A stretch of 64,000 nucleotides of DNA from Pararhodobacter zhoushanensis (GTDB lineage Bacteria; Pseudomonadota; Alphaproteobacteria; Rhodobacterales; Rhodobacteraceae), in the NCBI RefSeq assembly GCF_003990445.1, contig NZ_REEZ01000004.1, forward strand, positions 310,001 through 374,000, in the 5' to 3' direction. Shown here piece after piece: positions 46,674-54,755 of the stretch (its first letter is position 1; each line of letters opens with the position of its first letter). A program made the position numbers and the translations under genes. The notes under the pieces were generated by a model. That model did no database searches. It was not told where the DNA came from and was given only the letters and a program-made list of their open reading frames with translations.

Positions 46674-48050
46674 ATGAACAAACCCCAAACCTTCGCCCCG
46701 GCGACGCTGCAAGACGCGCTCGACACCGCAGGCGGCGCGATCAACCTGCTGCGCTCGTCGCAGCTGGGCACCACGATCTTTCCGGGCATCCCGGCTGAAT
46801 TCACCAACTGGCGCGACGAACAGCGCGCGTGGAAAGAAAGCGTCGCGCTGCTGGAGCAGACCTATCACATGACCGAAGTGCATGTGCGCGGGGCCGATGC
46901 GCTGGAGTTCATGTCGCGCCTGTCGACCAACCGGCACGACAATTTCACCACCATGCGCGCCAAGCAGGTGGTCATGTGCGGCCCCGACGGCCGGATGATC
47001 TCGGACGCGGTGGTGTTCCGTGAGGAAGACGATTTCATGCGCGTCGTCGGCCCGCCCACAGCGGCGAACTGGGTTGAGTTCAACGCAACCAAAACCGACC
47101 TGAACGTCACCTCCACCCGCGACGAGAATTTCATCCGCCCGCGCGCCCGGCGTGATGTGTTCCGCTTTCAGGTGCAGGGCCCCAACGCGCTGCCCCTGAT
47201 GCAGGAAGTGACCGACGGCACGCTGCCGGACATCAAGTTCTTCCATATGGGTGCCTTCAAGATCGCTGGTCGCGATGTGCGCGCCGTGCGGCATGGCATG
47301 GCCGGAACGCCGGGTTTTGAGGTGTACGGCGACTGGGACGATCAGGCTGCGGTGCGTGAGGCGGTCGAGCGTGTCGGTGCGAAATACAAGCTGCGCAAGG
47401 CGGGCTCGGTCACCTATGGCACCGCCGCGCAGGAAAGCGGCTGGATGCCGCGCCCGCTGCCCGCGATCTATGAAACCGACGACATGGCCGAATATCGCGC
47501 CTGGATCCCGGCCCAGTCGTTCGAGGCCGCCGGATCGTTGGGCGGCAGCTATATCTCGGACAAGATCGCCGATTACTATGTCGAGCCGTATGAAGTGGGT
47601 TACGGCAATCTGGTGAACTTCGACCACGATTTCATCGGTCGGGCCGCGCTGGAAGAGCTGAAGCTGAACCAGAAGCGCCGCAAGATGACGCTGATCTGGA
47701 ACAATGACGATGTGTTCCGCGTGCTGAAGAACTCGCTGCGCACCGACGGGCCGCGCACCAAGTTCATCTCGCTGCCGGTGCCGATGTATTCGTCGTTTCA
47801 GGCGGATCAGGTGCTCTCGAACGGCAAGCCGGTCGGTGTGTCGAACTGGATGTCGTACTCGTCGAACGCCGGTGCGGTTCTGTCGACGGCGCTGATGGAC
47901 ATTGAGCACGCCGTGGTCGGCAACGAGGTGACGCTGCTCTGGGGCGAGCCGAACAGCCGCCGCAGCACGGTCGAAGAGCACGAGCTGACCGAGATCCGCG
48001 CCACCATCGCGCCGGTGCCCTATTACGACAAGACGATCAAGAAAGACTGA
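46674..48050 (+). CDS. GcvT/LigM-like aminomethyltransferase-fold protein, probable tetrahydrofolate-dependent aryl O-demethylase
   Basis: A 458-residue protein with the glycine-cleavage T-protein fold. It lacks the pattern of true GcvT and instead has the LigM/DesA-type layout: VHVRGADALEFMSRLSTN near residue 70, QVQGPNALPLMQEV near 168, ESGWMPRPLPAIYETDDMAEYRAWIPAQSFEAAGSLGGSYISDKIADYYVEPYEVGYGNLV in the middle as a continuous conserved stretch, and FDHDFIGRAALEEL after it. LigM and DesA move the methyl of vanillate, 3-O-methylgallate or syringate to tetrahydrofolate. GGAGGA precedes the ATG at 46674. DmdA-like demethylation of another methyl donor is the alternative. Confidence 0.82.
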   Translation: MNKPQTFAPATLQDALDTAGGAINLLRSSQLGTTIFPGIPAEFTNWRDEQRAWKESVALLEQTYHMTEVHVRGADALEFMSRLSTNRHDNFTTMRAKQVVMCGPDGRMISDAVVFREEDDFMRVVGPPTAANWVEFNATKTDLNVTSTRDENFIRPRARRDVFRFQVQGPNALPLMQEVTDGTLPDIKFFHMGAFKIAGRDVRAVRHGMAGTPGFEVYGDWDDQAAVREAVERVGAKYKLRKAGSVTYGTAAQESGWMPRPLPAIYETDDMAEYRAWIPAQSFEAAGSLGGSYISDKIADYYVEPYEVGYGNLVNFDHDFIGRAALEELKLNQKRRKMTLIWNNDDVFRVLKNSLRTDGPRTKFISLPVPMYSSFQADQVLSNGKPVGVSNWMSYSSNAGAVLSTALMDIEHAVVGNEVTLLWGEPNSRRSTVEEHELTEIRATIAPVPYYDKTIKKD

Positions 48051-48095
48051 TCCGGCACGCCCCCCGGGTTGGCGGGGGAACACGTCAGACACGCG

Positions 48096-48122
48096 AAAGG
48101 GCGGCCTTTGGGCCGCCCTTTC
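48096..48122. terminator. Bidirectional intrinsic terminator
   Basis: AAAGGGCGGCC (48096-48106), loop TTTG, GGCCGCCCTTT (48111-48121). The stem is perfect and symmetric, with A-tract and T-tract, so it can end both the demethylase gene and the convergent aldehyde-dehydrogenase operon. Confidence 0.9.
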
Positions 48123-48186
48123 TGCACCCGACTGGTGCCACCTGCAGGCAGGCCGCGCCGGGGCGCGACCTGCCGTTCACGTCCGA

Positions 48187-49632
48187 TCAGATCGGGTAGT
48201 GCTGGTGCGGATCTTCGATGGTGATCCAGCGCATCTGGGTGAACTCGGTGATGCCGTCATTGCCGCCAAAACGCCCGTGACCCGAGGCTTTCACGCCACC
48301 AAAGGGCATCTGCGCCTCGTCCGAGACGGTCGGACCGTTGATGTGGCAGATGCCGCTCTCGACCCGCTCGGCCACCGCCATGGCGCGCTTCAGATCGCGC
48401 GAATGGACAGCCGAGGACAGCCCGTATTCGGTGTCATTGGCCACGCGCACCGCTTCGTCGTCGCCCTTGACGCGGATCACCGATTTGACCGGGCCAAAGC
48501 TTTCCTCGCGGTAGATGCGCATTTCCGAGGTCACGCCGTCGATGACACCAGCCGGAACGATCGCCCCGTCGCGCTTGCCACCGGCCAGCAGTTTGCCGCC
48601 CTTGGACACAGCGTCCGCGACCAGCGCGTCGATCTTTTCCGCCGCCCCTTGGGTGATCAGCGAGCCCAGCGCCACCTGACCGCGCGGGTTGCCGACCGGC
48701 AGGGCGGCGGCGCGTTCAGCCAGTTTGGCGACGAAGGCGTCGGCGATTTTCTCGTCAACGATGATCCGCTCGGTCGACATGCAGATCTGGCCCTGGTTCA
48801 TGAACGAGCCGAACACCGCCGCGTTGACCGCGCCGTCCAGATCGGCGTCGTCCAGAACGATCAGCGGGGCCTTGCCGCCCAGTTCCAGCAGCACCGGTTT
48901 GAGGTTCTCACCAGCCAGACGGCCAATGATGCGGCCCACGCCGGTCGAGCCGGTGAAGTTCACATGCTTGACCGCGTCATGTTCGATCAGCGCGGCGACG
49001 AGGCCAGCGGCATCCTCGGGCGCGTTGGTGACGACGTTCAGCACGCCATCGGGCAGCCCGGCTTCGGCAAAGCAGGTGCCGATCAGCAGGTGCGTGGCCG
49101 GGCACATTTCCGAGGCTTTCAGGATCACCGAGTTGCCACAAGCCAGCGCAACCGCCACGGCGCGGACGCCCAGAATGACCGGCGCGTTCCAAGGGGCCAT
49201 GCCCAGACAGATGCCATGCGGACGGCGCTGACCCATGGCCATGCAGCCGGGCTTGTCGGACGGGATGATTTCGCCCTTGATCTGCGTGGTGATCGAGGCC
49301 GCCTCGCGTAGGATGCCCGACGCGAACCAGACGTTGAACCCGCCCCACGGCCCGGTCGATCCGGTCTCGGCCGTCATCAGTTCGGTGAATTCAGCCGATT
49401 TCGACGCCAGAATATCAGCGGCGGCGTTCAGGATGCGGCGGCGCTCGTTCGGGCCGGTCTTGGACCAGACGTCAAAGCCTGCCTGCGCGGCGGCGATGAT
49501 GGCGGGCACGTCGGCGGCGGTGGCGGCGGGCGCGGTGGTGGCAACGTCGCCGGTCACCGGATCGCGGCGATCAAACGTCTTGCCGCTGTCGGCACCCACG
49601 GATTTGCCCGCGATCAGCATGTCTATCTTCAT
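48187..49632 (-). CDS. Aldehyde dehydrogenase, vanillin/benzaldehyde dehydrogenase type
   Basis: A 481-residue NAD(P)-dependent enzyme. It shows MAPWNAPVILGVRAVAVALACGNSVILKASE, FTGSTGVGRIIGRLAG, catalytic Glu in LELGGKAPLIV and catalytic Cys in GQICMSTERIIV. The short spacing and MSTERI motif match vanillin and salicylaldehyde dehydrogenases (Vdh, LigV, DoxF). It is last in the leftward operon, 36 bases after the preceding gene, with GGGAGGAC before the ATG. It would oxidise vanillin released by stilbene cleavage to vanillate, the substrate expected for the neighbouring demethylase. Confidence 0.9.
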   Translation of the reverse strand: MKIDMLIAGKSVGADSGKTFDRRDPVTGDVATTAPAATAADVPAIIAAAQAGFDVWSKTGPNERRRILNAAADILASKSAEFTELMTAETGSTGPWGGFNVWFASGILREAASITTQIKGEIIPSDKPGCMAMGQRRPHGICLGMAPWNAPVILGVRAVAVALACGNSVILKASEMCPATHLLIGTCFAEAGLPDGVLNVVTNAPEDAAGLVAALIEHDAVKHVNFTGSTGVGRIIGRLAGENLKPVLLELGGKAPLIVLDDADLDGAVNAAVFGSFMNQGQICMSTERIIVDEKIADAFVAKLAERAAALPVGNPRGQVALGSLITQGAAEKIDALVADAVSKGGKLLAGGKRDGAIVPAGVIDGVTSEMRIYREESFGPVKSVIRVKGDDEAVRVANDTEYGLSSAVHSRDLKRAMAVAERVESGICHINGPTVSDEAQMPFGGVKASGHGRFGGNDGITEFTQMRWITIEDPHQHYPI

Positions 49633-49668
49633 GGTAGTCCTCCCTTTTGGGCCTGTTGGGGCCCGTTC

Positions 49669-51117
49669 TCAGTGTTGGTGAATGCTCTTGACCACCAGAC
49701 AGGCGGCCAGTCCTTCGGGGCCATCCTCGGACCCGTGGCCCGAGTGTTTGACGCCCTGAAACGGCGCATCGGCATAGGCCATGCGCATCACGTTGATGCC
49801 GACCATCCCGGCCTCCAGCGCGGCCCCGATCCGGTTCGCCATGCGCCCGTTCTCGGTAAACGCATAGGCGGCCAAACCAAAGGGCAAACGGTTGGCTTGC
49901 TCGACGACCTCATCAAAGCTTTGAAACCGGGCGGCGGCGACCACCGGGCCGAACGGCTCTTCGTTCATGATCCGCGCGTCGAGCGACAGGTCAGTCAGGA
50001 CGGTTGGCTGGAAGAAGTAACCCTGATTGCCGATCCGCTCACCCCCCGTCAGCACCCGCGCGCCGCGCGAGGTGGCGTCAGCCAGCAGGCCCTCGACCGC
50101 CTCAGGGCGGCGGGCATTGGCCATCGGGCCCATCTGTGTGGCCGGGTCCAGCCCGTCGCCGATCCGCATCGCCGCCAGCCGCTGGCTGAGGGCCGAGACG
50201 AAGCGGTCGTGGATGCCGTCCTGCACATAAAAGCGCGTCGGTGACACGCAGACCTGCCCGGCGTTGCGCGATTTCGCCATCGCCAGCAGATCGACGGTAC
50301 GGTCGAAATCGCAATCGTCGAACACGATGACCGGCGCGTGGCCGCCCAGCTCCATCGTGGTGCGCAAGGCATTGTCAGCCGCCAGTTTCATCAGGTGCTT
50401 GCCGACCACGGTCGAGCCGGTGAAGCTGCATTTGCGGATGACGGGTGAGGCGAGCAGATGGCGCGAGACCTCATCGGGCACGCCGAACACCAGCTGACAC
50501 ACGCCGCGCGGAAGGCCCGCGTCGAGCAGCGCCTGCACCACGGCCATGGCGGATGCCGGGGCCTCCTCGGCCGGTTTCAGGATCACCGAGCAGCCCGCCG
50601 CGATGGGCGCGCCCAGCTTGCGGCCGGGGTTGTGGATGGGGAAGTTCCACGGCGCGAAGGCGGCGACGGGGCCGACCGGCTCTTTCATCACCAAGGACCG
50701 TTCACCATCCGGGCGCACCAGCACGCGGCCATAGATGCGCTTGGCTTCGGCGGCGTAGAAGTCGAACAGATCAGCGCAGCCGTGCAGCTCGATCTTGGTC
50801 TCCTGCAGGGTCTTGCCCTCTTCCAGCGTGGCGTTGCGGGCGATCATCTCACCCCGCTCACGCAGCAGGCGCGCGGCCCCGGTCAGCACGGCGGCGCGTT
50901 CCTCGGGCGTCGATTTGCGCCAGAGTTTGAAGCCCTTGTCGGCGGACTCCAAAGCGCGGTCCAGATCGGCGGCATTGGCCAGCGGCAGTTCGGCCAGCAC
51001 CTGACCCGTGGCCGGGTGCCGCACCTCAAAGCTGCGGCGCCCCTCGGCGCCCAGCCATTCGCCGTCGATGTGCAGCTTGAGTTGCGGGTAATCCTGCGAA
51101 CCGGTGATGGTTGTCAT
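49669..51117 (-). CDS. Aldehyde dehydrogenase, succinate-semialdehyde dehydrogenase type
   Basis: A 482-residue NAD(P)-dependent dehydrogenase. Motifs: FAPWNFPIHNPGRKLGAPIAAGCSVILKPAEE, FTGSTVVGKHLMKLAA, Glu in MELGGHAPVIVF and Cys in GQVCVSPTRFYV. I chose the ATG at 51117 because GAGGA precedes it by six bases, whereas the ATG at 51123 directly abuts that site. Despite the family name it may act on an aromatic or side-chain aldehyde here, since this cluster is catabolic. Confidence 0.9.
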   Translation of the reverse strand: MTTITGSQDYPQLKLHIDGEWLGAEGRRSFEVRHPATGQVLAELPLANAADLDRALESADKGFKLWRKSTPEERAAVLTGAARLLRERGEMIARNATLEEGKTLQETKIELHGCADLFDFYAAEAKRIYGRVLVRPDGERSLVMKEPVGPVAAFAPWNFPIHNPGRKLGAPIAAGCSVILKPAEEAPASAMAVVQALLDAGLPRGVCQLVFGVPDEVSRHLLASPVIRKCSFTGSTVVGKHLMKLAADNALRTTMELGGHAPVIVFDDCDFDRTVDLLAMAKSRNAGQVCVSPTRFYVQDGIHDRFVSALSQRLAAMRIGDGLDPATQMGPMANARRPEAVEGLLADATSRGARVLTGGERIGNQGYFFQPTVLTDLSLDARIMNEEPFGPVVAAARFQSFDEVVEQANRLPFGLAAYAFTENGRMANRIGAALEAGMVGINVMRMAYADAPFQGVKHSGHGSEDGPEGLAACLVVKSIHQH

Positions 51118-51126
51118 GGTCATTCC

Positions 51127-52617
51127 TCAGGTCAGCGCCACGGTGACGGTTTTCAACTCGGTATAGATTTCCAGCCCGGCGCGCCCGTTTTCACGCCCAA
51201 AGCCCGAGGCCTTGAAGCCGCCCAGCGGCAGCGCCGGATCGGGCGGGCCCGAGCCATTGATGCGCACGGTCCCGGCGCGCAGCCGGTTGGCCAGCTTGTG
51301 CGCGCGGGTGATGTCCTGGGTCCAGATGGCCGAGGACAGCCCGTACTGCGAATCGTTGCCGCGCGCTGCGATGGTGTCGAGATCGTCGTCACCAAAGCGC
51401 ATCAGGCACAGGACCGGGCCGAAGATTTCCTCACGCGAGACGCTCAGATCGGCGCCGGGTTCGAGCAGGATCGTCGGCTCGATGAAATAGCCCGCGTCGC
51501 CCTTGGTGTTGCCACCGGCCAGCAGGCTGACGCCCGCCTCGCGCCCGGCCTCGATATAGCTGGCCACCCGGTCGCGCTGGCGGGCGCTGATCAGCGGGCC
51601 CATCTCGGTCGCCGGATCGGTGCCCGGCCCGACGCGCAAGGATTGCGCGCGGGCGGTCAGCCCCTCGGCCACGCGGTCAAAAACGCTGGTGTGGACGAAC
51701 AGGCGCGAGCCGGCGGCGCAGACTTGCCCTGCATTGCCGAAGATGCCCATCGCGGCGGCGGGGATGGCGCGCTCAAGGTCCGCGTCGCCGAAGATGAAGG
51801 TGGGGGATTTGCCGCCAAGTTCCAGCGTGACGCGCTTCATCGTCGCCGCGCTCTCGCGCAGGATCTGCTGGCCGACGAGGGTGGAGCCGGTGAAGGAAAT
51901 CTTGTCCACGCCGGGATGCGCAACCAGCGCGGCCCCGGCCTGATGGCCATAGCCGGTGACGATGTTGACCACACCCGCCGGAAAGCCTGCCTCAGCCACC
52001 AGCCGGGCGAGGCGCATGGCCGAGAGCGGCGCTTGCTCGGCGGGTTTCAGCACCACGGTGCAGCCAGCGGCCAGTGCGGCGGCCAGTTTGCCCACGGCCA
52101 TGACCAGCGGGAAATTCCACGGGGTGATCGCGCCGACCACGCCGACGGCTTCACGCCGGGTGTAGCCCAGCCATTCACCGGGCCATGAGGGCGTGATCGT
52201 CTCGCCGCCCAGCTTGGTTGCCCAACCGGCGAAATAGCGCAGCATGCCGACCGCGCCCATCACGCCGCCCATCTTGGCCATCATCAGCGGCATGCCGTTA
52301 TCGAGGCTCTCGGTCAGCGCCAGAGCGTCGGCATCGGCGGCGACCAGATCTGCCAGTTTCAGCAACATATCCTGCCGCCGTGCGGGGGGCAGGCCCGACC
52401 AGCGGCCATCGTCGAAGGCTTGGCGCGCGGCCTTCACCGCCGCGTCGATATCCGCCGCCTCACCGGCCGAGGCCTGCGAGAGCAGCGCGCCGGTGGCGGG
52501 GTCGAGGATGTCGATCAGCCCGTCGCCGCAGGGTGTGCGGAAATCGCCGTCGATGAACTGCTGCGCCGGGGCCTGTGCCAGAGCCGCGCGCAGGGGGATG
52601 GTGGGGTCTTGGGTCAT
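51127..52617 (-). CDS. NAD(P)-dependent aldehyde dehydrogenase
   Basis: A 496-residue enzyme of the classical ALDH group. Motifs: ITPWNFPLVMAVGKLAAALAAGCTVVLKPAEQ, FTGSTLVGQQILRESA, Glu in LELGGKSPTFIF and Cys in GQVCAAGSRLFV. It follows the second DUF3237 gene by nine bases and the next dehydrogenase begins nine bases after it. In the inferred pathway it would oxidise the aldehyde made by the GMC enzyme, or 5-formylferulate after stilbene cleavage. Confidence 0.92.
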   Translation of the reverse strand: MTQDPTIPLRAALAQAPAQQFIDGDFRTPCGDGLIDILDPATGALLSQASAGEAADIDAAVKAARQAFDDGRWSGLPPARRQDMLLKLADLVAADADALALTESLDNGMPLMMAKMGGVMGAVGMLRYFAGWATKLGGETITPSWPGEWLGYTRREAVGVVGAITPWNFPLVMAVGKLAAALAAGCTVVLKPAEQAPLSAMRLARLVAEAGFPAGVVNIVTGYGHQAGAALVAHPGVDKISFTGSTLVGQQILRESAATMKRVTLELGGKSPTFIFGDADLERAIPAAAMGIFGNAGQVCAAGSRLFVHTSVFDRVAEGLTARAQSLRVGPGTDPATEMGPLISARQRDRVASYIEAGREAGVSLLAGGNTKGDAGYFIEPTILLEPGADLSVSREEIFGPVLCLMRFGDDDLDTIAARGNDSQYGLSSAIWTQDITRAHKLANRLRAGTVRINGSGPPDPALPLGGFKASGFGRENGRAGLEIYTELKTVTVALT

Positions 52618-52626
52618 CGGATCACC

Positions 52627-53124
52627 TCAGCGAATGGCGTAGTAGCGAAACAGCGAATGGTCGGGCGGGTCATTGGGATCGACCTGTGGGCGGCGCTGCG
52701 CGACGCCGACGATCACCGTGCGGTTGAGCCAGGCATGCGGGCCATTCTCGGGCGCGCGGAAATAGGGCGTGCAGCGGAAATAGGCGGGGACATCGGCGGG
52801 CTCGTCCGGCCCTTGCCCTTGTGTGCGCAGCGGGCGGTGTACGTAGCCCAGATTGCGGATGTAGATCAGCGCGCCGTCGTCGGCCTCGATCATGTAATGC
52901 GCGTTCAGCTCGACCACGTGATCGGCGCGCACCACGGGCCAGTCGGCCCCGGAATAATCGACCAGCTTGCCGTTCAGCAGCGGGCCGGTGATCACGCTGC
53001 CCTCGCCGACCGAGGTATAGCCCTGCACAGCACCGCCATAGATCGGCCCGGTGGACCAGCGGCGGTCAAAGTTGATCTGGATGTCGAAAGCATGCTCATA
53101 GGTGAGCGCCAAAGGATCGGTCAT
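52627..53124 (-). CDS. DUF3237 protein 2 (PhcF/PhcG-like candidate decarboxylase)
   Basis: A 165-residue beta-rich protein. It shares with the first DUF3237 protein the pattern RADHVVELNAHYMIEADDGALIYIRNLGYVHR (as a paralogous stretch) and AYFRCTPYFRAPENGPHAWLNRTVIVG. In Sphingobium SYK-6 two DUF3237 proteins, PhcF and PhcG, are enantiospecific decarboxylases in phenylcoumaran catabolism. The start at 53124 overlaps the GMC stop as ATGA; the longer frame runs into that gene. Function is inferred from family and context. Confidence 0.85.
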   Translation of the reverse strand: MTDPLALTYEHAFDIQINFDRRWSTGPIYGGAVQGYTSVGEGSVITGPLLNGKLVDYSGADWPVVRADHVVELNAHYMIEADDGALIYIRNLGYVHRPLRTQGQGPDEPADVPAYFRCTPYFRAPENGPHAWLNRTVIVGVAQRRPQVDPNDPPDHSLFRYYAIR

Positions 53125-54755
53125 GCGTCTTCCATGTGTTGAGGGGCGGGGGCCGTGCGGCCCAGCAGCAGGTCGGCTGCCTTTTCCGCGATCATGATGG
53201 CCGGGGCCTGGGTGTTGCCACCGGGAATGTCGGGCATCGAGGCACAATCGGCCACCCGCAGCCCGTCGATACCGCGCACGCGCAACTCGGCGTCGAGCAC
53301 AGCATCCGGCCCGGTGCCCATCGCGCAGGTCGAGGTCGGGTGCATCGCTGTGCGCACGGCGGCGCGGACGAAGCTGTCGATCTCGGCATCGGATTGCAGT
53401 GCGTCGGGGGGTAGGATGGCGCGGGTGACCATGCTGGCGGCGGGCTCGGTGGCGAAGAAATCGCGCACCAGCCGGACATAGCGGCGGAACGCGGCGCGGT
53501 CGGCCTCGGCTTGCAGAAGGTTGTACTGGATCAAGGGTTTGGCGGCGGGATCGTTCGAGGCGAGCTTGACCCAGCCCCGGCTTTCGGGATGCAAAAGCAC
53601 GCTGGCGACCGAGAAGCGCGAACCGACAGAGGGGCGCAGGCCGGGCACCCAGACGTGGTTGTTCATCGCCAGCGGGCTGATCAGCAGTTGCAGGTCAGGC
53701 CGGTCGAGACCTTCGCGCGTGCGCACGAACCCTTGTAAACCGACCGGCAGTCCCCCGACGGGGCCCGAGCCATTCGCGGCCCAACGCAGGACCGAGCGGG
53801 CCATGCGGTCAAGCCGCAGCTCGCGGTCAAAGGTGAAATCGCCTGAGGCCTGATAGAAATGCGCGATCGAGGCGTGTTCCTGCAGGTTGCGGCCAACGCC
53901 GGGCAGGTCGTGCAGGGGTGTTATGCCCGCTGCTTGCAGTTCGTCCGCCGGGCCGATGCCGGACAGCATCAGGATTTGCGGCGAGCCGTAGGCACCGGCG
54001 CAGAGGACGACTTCGCGGGTGGCGGTGATCCGTTGGACCGCGCCGCCCGTCTGCACCTCGATCCCCACGGCGCGGCCCGCTTCGATCAGCACGCGGCTGA
54101 CCAGCGCCTTGGAGAGAACCGTCAGGTTACCGCGCGCCATCGCCGGGCGCAGGAACCGCGCGGCGGTCGAGCCGCGACGGCCCTGATGCGTGTTGAATTC
54201 GGGCGTGGCGAAGCCTTCGTGCTGCGCGCCGTTGAAGTCATCGGTGAGCGCATAGCCCATCGCCTGCGCGGTCTGTTGCAGGCGAGGGTGGACGTAGGCG
54301 TCGGGCTGGTGCGCGGCCACGCTCAGTGGCCCGCCTGCCCCGTGGTGCGAGGACGCACCCGCCCAGTGGTTCTCGGACCGTTTGAAATACGGCAGCACGT
54401 CGTCAAACGACCAGCCGCGCAGGCCCTTTTGCGCCCAGCCATCGTAGTCGCTGGCCGCGCCGCGCGAATACATCATTCCGTTGATCGACGAGCACCCGCC
54501 GATCACCTTGCCGCGCGGCACGGGGATGCGGCGGTTGTCGGCGTAGGGTTCGGGCTGGGTTTCATAGCCCCAGCCCAGCGACGGCGTGTTCATCGCCTTG
54601 AACCACGCCAGCGGCATCGAGACGACCGGCGTGCGCTCGGACCCGCCCGCCTCGACCAGCAGCACCCGCAGTGCGGGGTCTTCGGACAGGCGGGCGGCGA
54701 GCACGCAGCCCGCCGACCCGGCACCGACAACGATGACATCGTAGCCGGTGGTCAT
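53121..54755 (-). CDS. GMC-family alcohol oxidoreductase (PhcC/PhcD-like role)
   Basis: A 544-residue FAD enzyme. The FAD motif is [19 protein letters not shown] (about 6-24). GMC signature 1 is [20 protein letters not shown], signature 2 lies in [20 protein letters not shown], and the catalytic His is in [10 protein letters not shown] with [15 protein letters not shown] at the end. It sits between the stilbene-cleaving enzyme and a DUF3237 gene, overlapping both by four bases. In Sphingobium, GMC enzymes PhcC and PhcD oxidise the side-chain alcohol of a phenylcoumaran acid, so I propose a similar role. Confidence 0.9.
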   Translation of the reverse strand: MTTGYDVIVVGAGSAGCVLAARLSEDPALRVLLVEAGGSERTPVVSMPLAWFKAMNTPSLGWGYETQPEPYADNRRIPVPRGKVIGGCSSINGMMYSRGAASDYDGWAQKGLRGWSFDDVLPYFKRSENHWAGASSHHGAGGPLSVAAHQPDAYVHPRLQQTAQAMGYALTDDFNGAQHEGFATPEFNTHQGRRGSTAARFLRPAMARGNLTVLSKALVSRVLIEAGRAVGIEVQTGGAVQRITATREVVLCAGAYGSPQILMLSGIGPADELQAAGITPLHDLPGVGRNLQEHASIAHFYQASGDFTFDRELRLDRMARSVLRWAANGSGPVGGLPVGLQGFVRTREGLDRPDLQLLISPLAMNNHVWVPGLRPSVGSRFSVASVLLHPESRGWVKLASNDPAAKPLIQYNLLQAEADRAAFRRYVRLVRDFFATEPAASMVTRAILPPDALQSDAEIDSFVRAAVRTAMHPTSTCAMGTGPDAVLDAELRVRGIDGLRVADCASMPDIPGGNTQAPAIMIAEKAADLLLGRTAPAPQHMEDA

